The position numbers were made by a program, and so were the translations under genes. A DNA stretch of 64,000 nt from Agrilutibacter niabensis. Its GTDB lineage: Bacteria; Pseudomonadota; Gammaproteobacteria; Xanthomonadales; Xanthomonadaceae. The stretch is taken from contig NZ_JBHSNJ010000012.1 of the NCBI RefSeq assembly GCF_042657165.1, positions 310,001-374,000 on the forward strand, written 5' to 3'. Positions 62,523-64,000 of the stretch are shown piece after piece; position 1 is the stretch's first letter; each line of letters begins with the position of its first letter. The notes beneath the pieces were generated by a model. It did not search any database and was not told where the DNA came from. It saw nothing but the letters and a program-made list of their open reading frames with translations.

Positions 62523-63182
62523 GGGAACCTCCCCGGTGGAGTCAAGGAAGACACCAAACCCGGCAAGGCCGTCCGGATAGTAGCCTCGTCTGCCGGTTAA
62601 TTAAAGTGTTGTTAATGCCGACTATCTCAAAGAGCTATGAGATAGCCTGATGGCTAGGCAGGACGGGCTTTTCGGCTCGATGTCCCGCGTTTCGAGTCGG
62701 CCGCTGGCGTTGTCGGGTCGGGCCGCAGGGGCCGGATTGCGGGCATCGAAGGGGGTGGACGTGCTGCCGCGATTCGTGTCCTGTGACTCAGCGCACACAA
62801 TCGGATTCGTCATCGCCTCGAGACGGTGAGGAAGCGAGCGCCGGAGTGGTTGATGGCGTCATCGCCTTCGATCGCCGGCAACGCCCGACGTTGCATGCCT
62901 CGCTTCGAATGCATGTTTTTCGAACACATGTGCATGTCGAAGATGAGCGCGTTACGGTCGATGCCGAGCCTATCGATATCGATTTCGTTGCATCGTTGCC
63001 GTGCGAAGGTGCCCGCTCGCTGGCATGGCACTCATCAGTATCGGCCCGACCAGACGCCATGCAAGTGTTGACACAGAGCTTCAACAGATGGCCGCTGCGC
63101 TGATCGCGGAAAGACAGTAGGTGACTGTCGAGAATCCGAGCGGAAAAGAGCCAGTTCGGGCAGATGCCGAACGAGGTTTCGC
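62523..63182. other. 660-bp intergenic region upstream of the TonB receptor
   Basis: No supported gene. Composition is less GC-rich and codon bias weaker than in neighbours; a 106-codon plus frame (62783-63103) has no family features and poor bias. It contains nested inverted repeats at 62622-62646 and probably the receptor promoter. Nothing else recognised. Confidence 0.5.
62622..62645. promoter_or_regulatory. Inverted repeat about 100 bp upstream of the TonB receptor
   Basis: CTATCTC (62622-62628) pairs with GAGATAG (62639-62645) around 10 bp; a shorter GCTAT/ATAGC pair (62634-62646) overlaps it. Minus-strand TTTAAT-like and TTGAGA-like hexamers flank it, so it may be an operator or a transcript hairpin. 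Confidence 0.4.
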
Positions 63183-64000
63183 TCAGAGATCCTGCTCGTA
63201 ACGAACGTAGGGAACGGTGCCCTCGTCCTTGTCGCTGCCGCTGGGCGCGAAGGGATTCTTGCCGCGGGTCACGATGTTTTCCGCGCCGACAGTGAGCTGG
63301 CCGCTCCAGGGAGTGCGCCATGTCAGGCCCAGGCCGAGTCCGCTCCACTGGCCCGGGAGACCAGGGGTTTCGACGACACGGCCGATGATGTTCGCGCCAA
63401 AGTTTCCTACGCCGGCGCCGACGGTGAAGGTCTTCGTCGTCCAGCGGTCGGCGACTTCGGAAGGAATGTCGTCGGCTGGAATCAGTCGTGCGCGCGCAAG
63501 GGTGCCGCCGATGGACACGGTCGCCTCGCGACCGATGTTCTTCTGGCCGTACACGGTGAGGCTGTTCTGGTCGATCTTGCCGGCCTTGTTGCTGGGACTC
63601 AGCCAGGCAGGGAGCGTCTCACGTCCGTTGCCGACCATGAGGCCGACGCGGTTGCCGCCACGGACCAGGCTCGCGCCGGCGTTGAGCTGGCGGTCGCCGC
63701 CATCGCTGTCGAGCGTGGCGAGCATGCAATGGTTCGCGAGATTGCCGATGGCCGTGGCCAACCCACTCCTGCGGTCGCAGACGAGGCCGAGCGTATCGCC
63801 GGCAGCGACGCCGAAGGCGGCATCAAGCGTGTTGCCGCCGAAACGCCAGCGGGCGCCTGCGACCGGGGTCGCGCTGGGTTCGAGTTGCAGGACGGCTTCG
63901 AGCTCGCCGTTGGTATTCCAGACCGGAAGCAGGGTGGGGTCGTTCCGCGTGCCCGTCGACTGCGCATGCGCACCCTGTGCTGCGCCGAGGGCGAGCAAGA
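63183..64000 (-). CDS. Exported hypothetical protein, probable outer-membrane beta-barrel, 5' end beyond the window
   Basis: At least 272 codons, open to the right edge of the window. The visible N-terminus is the end of a signal peptide (LLALGAAQGAHA, cleavage before Gln). Alternating hydrophobic/polar strands dominate (GARWRFGGNTLDAAFGV, TFTVGAGVGNFGANIIG, QWSGLGLGLTWRTPWSGQL), and the end is VPYVRYEQDL. This suggests a barrel in the outer membrane. No family is recognised. Two Cys fall in a short segment (about residues 78-94 of the visible part). The nearest gene is the TonB receptor, 660 bp away. Confidence 0.7.
   Translation of the reverse strand, partial: LLALGAAQGAHAQSTGTRNDPTLLPVWNTNGELEAVLQLEPSATPVAGARWRFGGNTLDAAFGVAAGDTLGLVCDRRSGLATAIGNLANHCMLATLDSDGGDRQLNAGASLVRGGNRVGLMVGNGRETLPAWLSPSNKAGKIDQNSLTVYGQKNIGREATVSIGGTLARARLIPADDIPSEVADRWTTKTFTVGAGVGNFGANIIGRVVETPGLPGQWSGLGLGLTWRTPWSGQLTVGAENIVTRGKNPFAPSGSDKDEGTVPYVRYEQDL

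Noticed and set aside
59733..62600. Plus-strand frame of about 955 codons opposite the TonB receptor
   Set aside because: Shadow of the receptor gene; composition Val/Arg/Asp rich with no domain.
62783..63103. 106-codon plus-strand frame upstream of the TonB receptor
   Set aside because: Poor codon bias for this genome, no ribosome site, no similarity recognised; left as part of the intergenic region.
1..64000. Search by eye for CRISPR arrays, tRNA genes and insertion sequences
   Set aside because: The only regular repeats are the in-frame chpA arrays; no repeat-spacer pattern, cloverleaf or transposase was found.

Overview
The window is a high-GC stretch with strong third-position GC bias, tight operons and many GTG/TTG starts. 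Gene content and order point to a gammaproteobacterium of the Xanthomonadaceae (Lysobacter/Xanthomonas-like). Supporting signs are the tonB3-gshB-pilGHIJ-chpA-chpB-chpC arrangement, the conserved lptD-surA-pdxA-rsmA-apaG-apaH/folA block, a GTP-type PEP carboxykinase, and a 986-residue TonB-dependent receptor next to 2OG oxygenase and sulfotransferase-like genes. The genus cannot be fixed from sequence reading alone. About 52 protein genes were recognised; no rRNA, tRNA, IS element or CRISPR array was seen.

Layout. 116-1224: VOC protein and tsaB (t6A synthesis). 1337-3250 (minus): gshB followed by a tonB3-like gene. 3485-15210 (plus): Pil-Chp chemosensory system for type IV pili (pilG, pilH, pilI, pilJ, chpA, a degenerate chpB, chpC), with a membrane acyltransferase coupled at its end. 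16352-18486 (minus): bioA and rsmE. 18573-21113 (plus): nudE, cysQ, mazG and a DUF962 gene. 21610-27170 (plus): two-component system followed by a MacAB-type export system. 27234-30190: isoaspartyl peptidase, a PhnB-like VOC protein, dgkA, TerC. 30298-32383: lipoprotein LemA plus two TPM-domain proteins. 32477-34697: lgt, thyA, folA. 34690-41758 (minus): apaH, apaG, rsmA, pdxA, surA, lptD. 42252-46343: serine hydrolase, a second LemA, M48 peptidase. 46362-50349: GMC oxidoreductase, a transporter resembling nucleotide exchangers, DUF1304, DUF4442. 50423-55562: fadE, divergent TetR regulator and pckG. 55567-62522: two 2OG-Fe(II) oxygenases, two sulfotransferase-like proteins and a TonB receptor. 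63183-64000: 5'-truncated probable outer-membrane barrel.

The three most notable points are: (i) the Pil-Chp cluster has no pilK methyltransferase gene between pilJ and chpA, and its CheB-like protein has lost the catalytic serine and histidine, so methylation-based adaptation looks dispensed with; (ii) chpA carries two in-frame tandem-repeat tracts (15 x 15 bp and 7 x 30 bp) that encode a long charged helix; (iii) the 2OG oxygenase / sulfotransferase / TonB-receptor island at 55567-62522 looks like an uncharacterised modification-plus-uptake system. The fadE | tetR-pckG arrangement, with inverted repeats between the divergent genes, suggests one regulator coordinating fatty-acid oxidation with gluconeogenesis.
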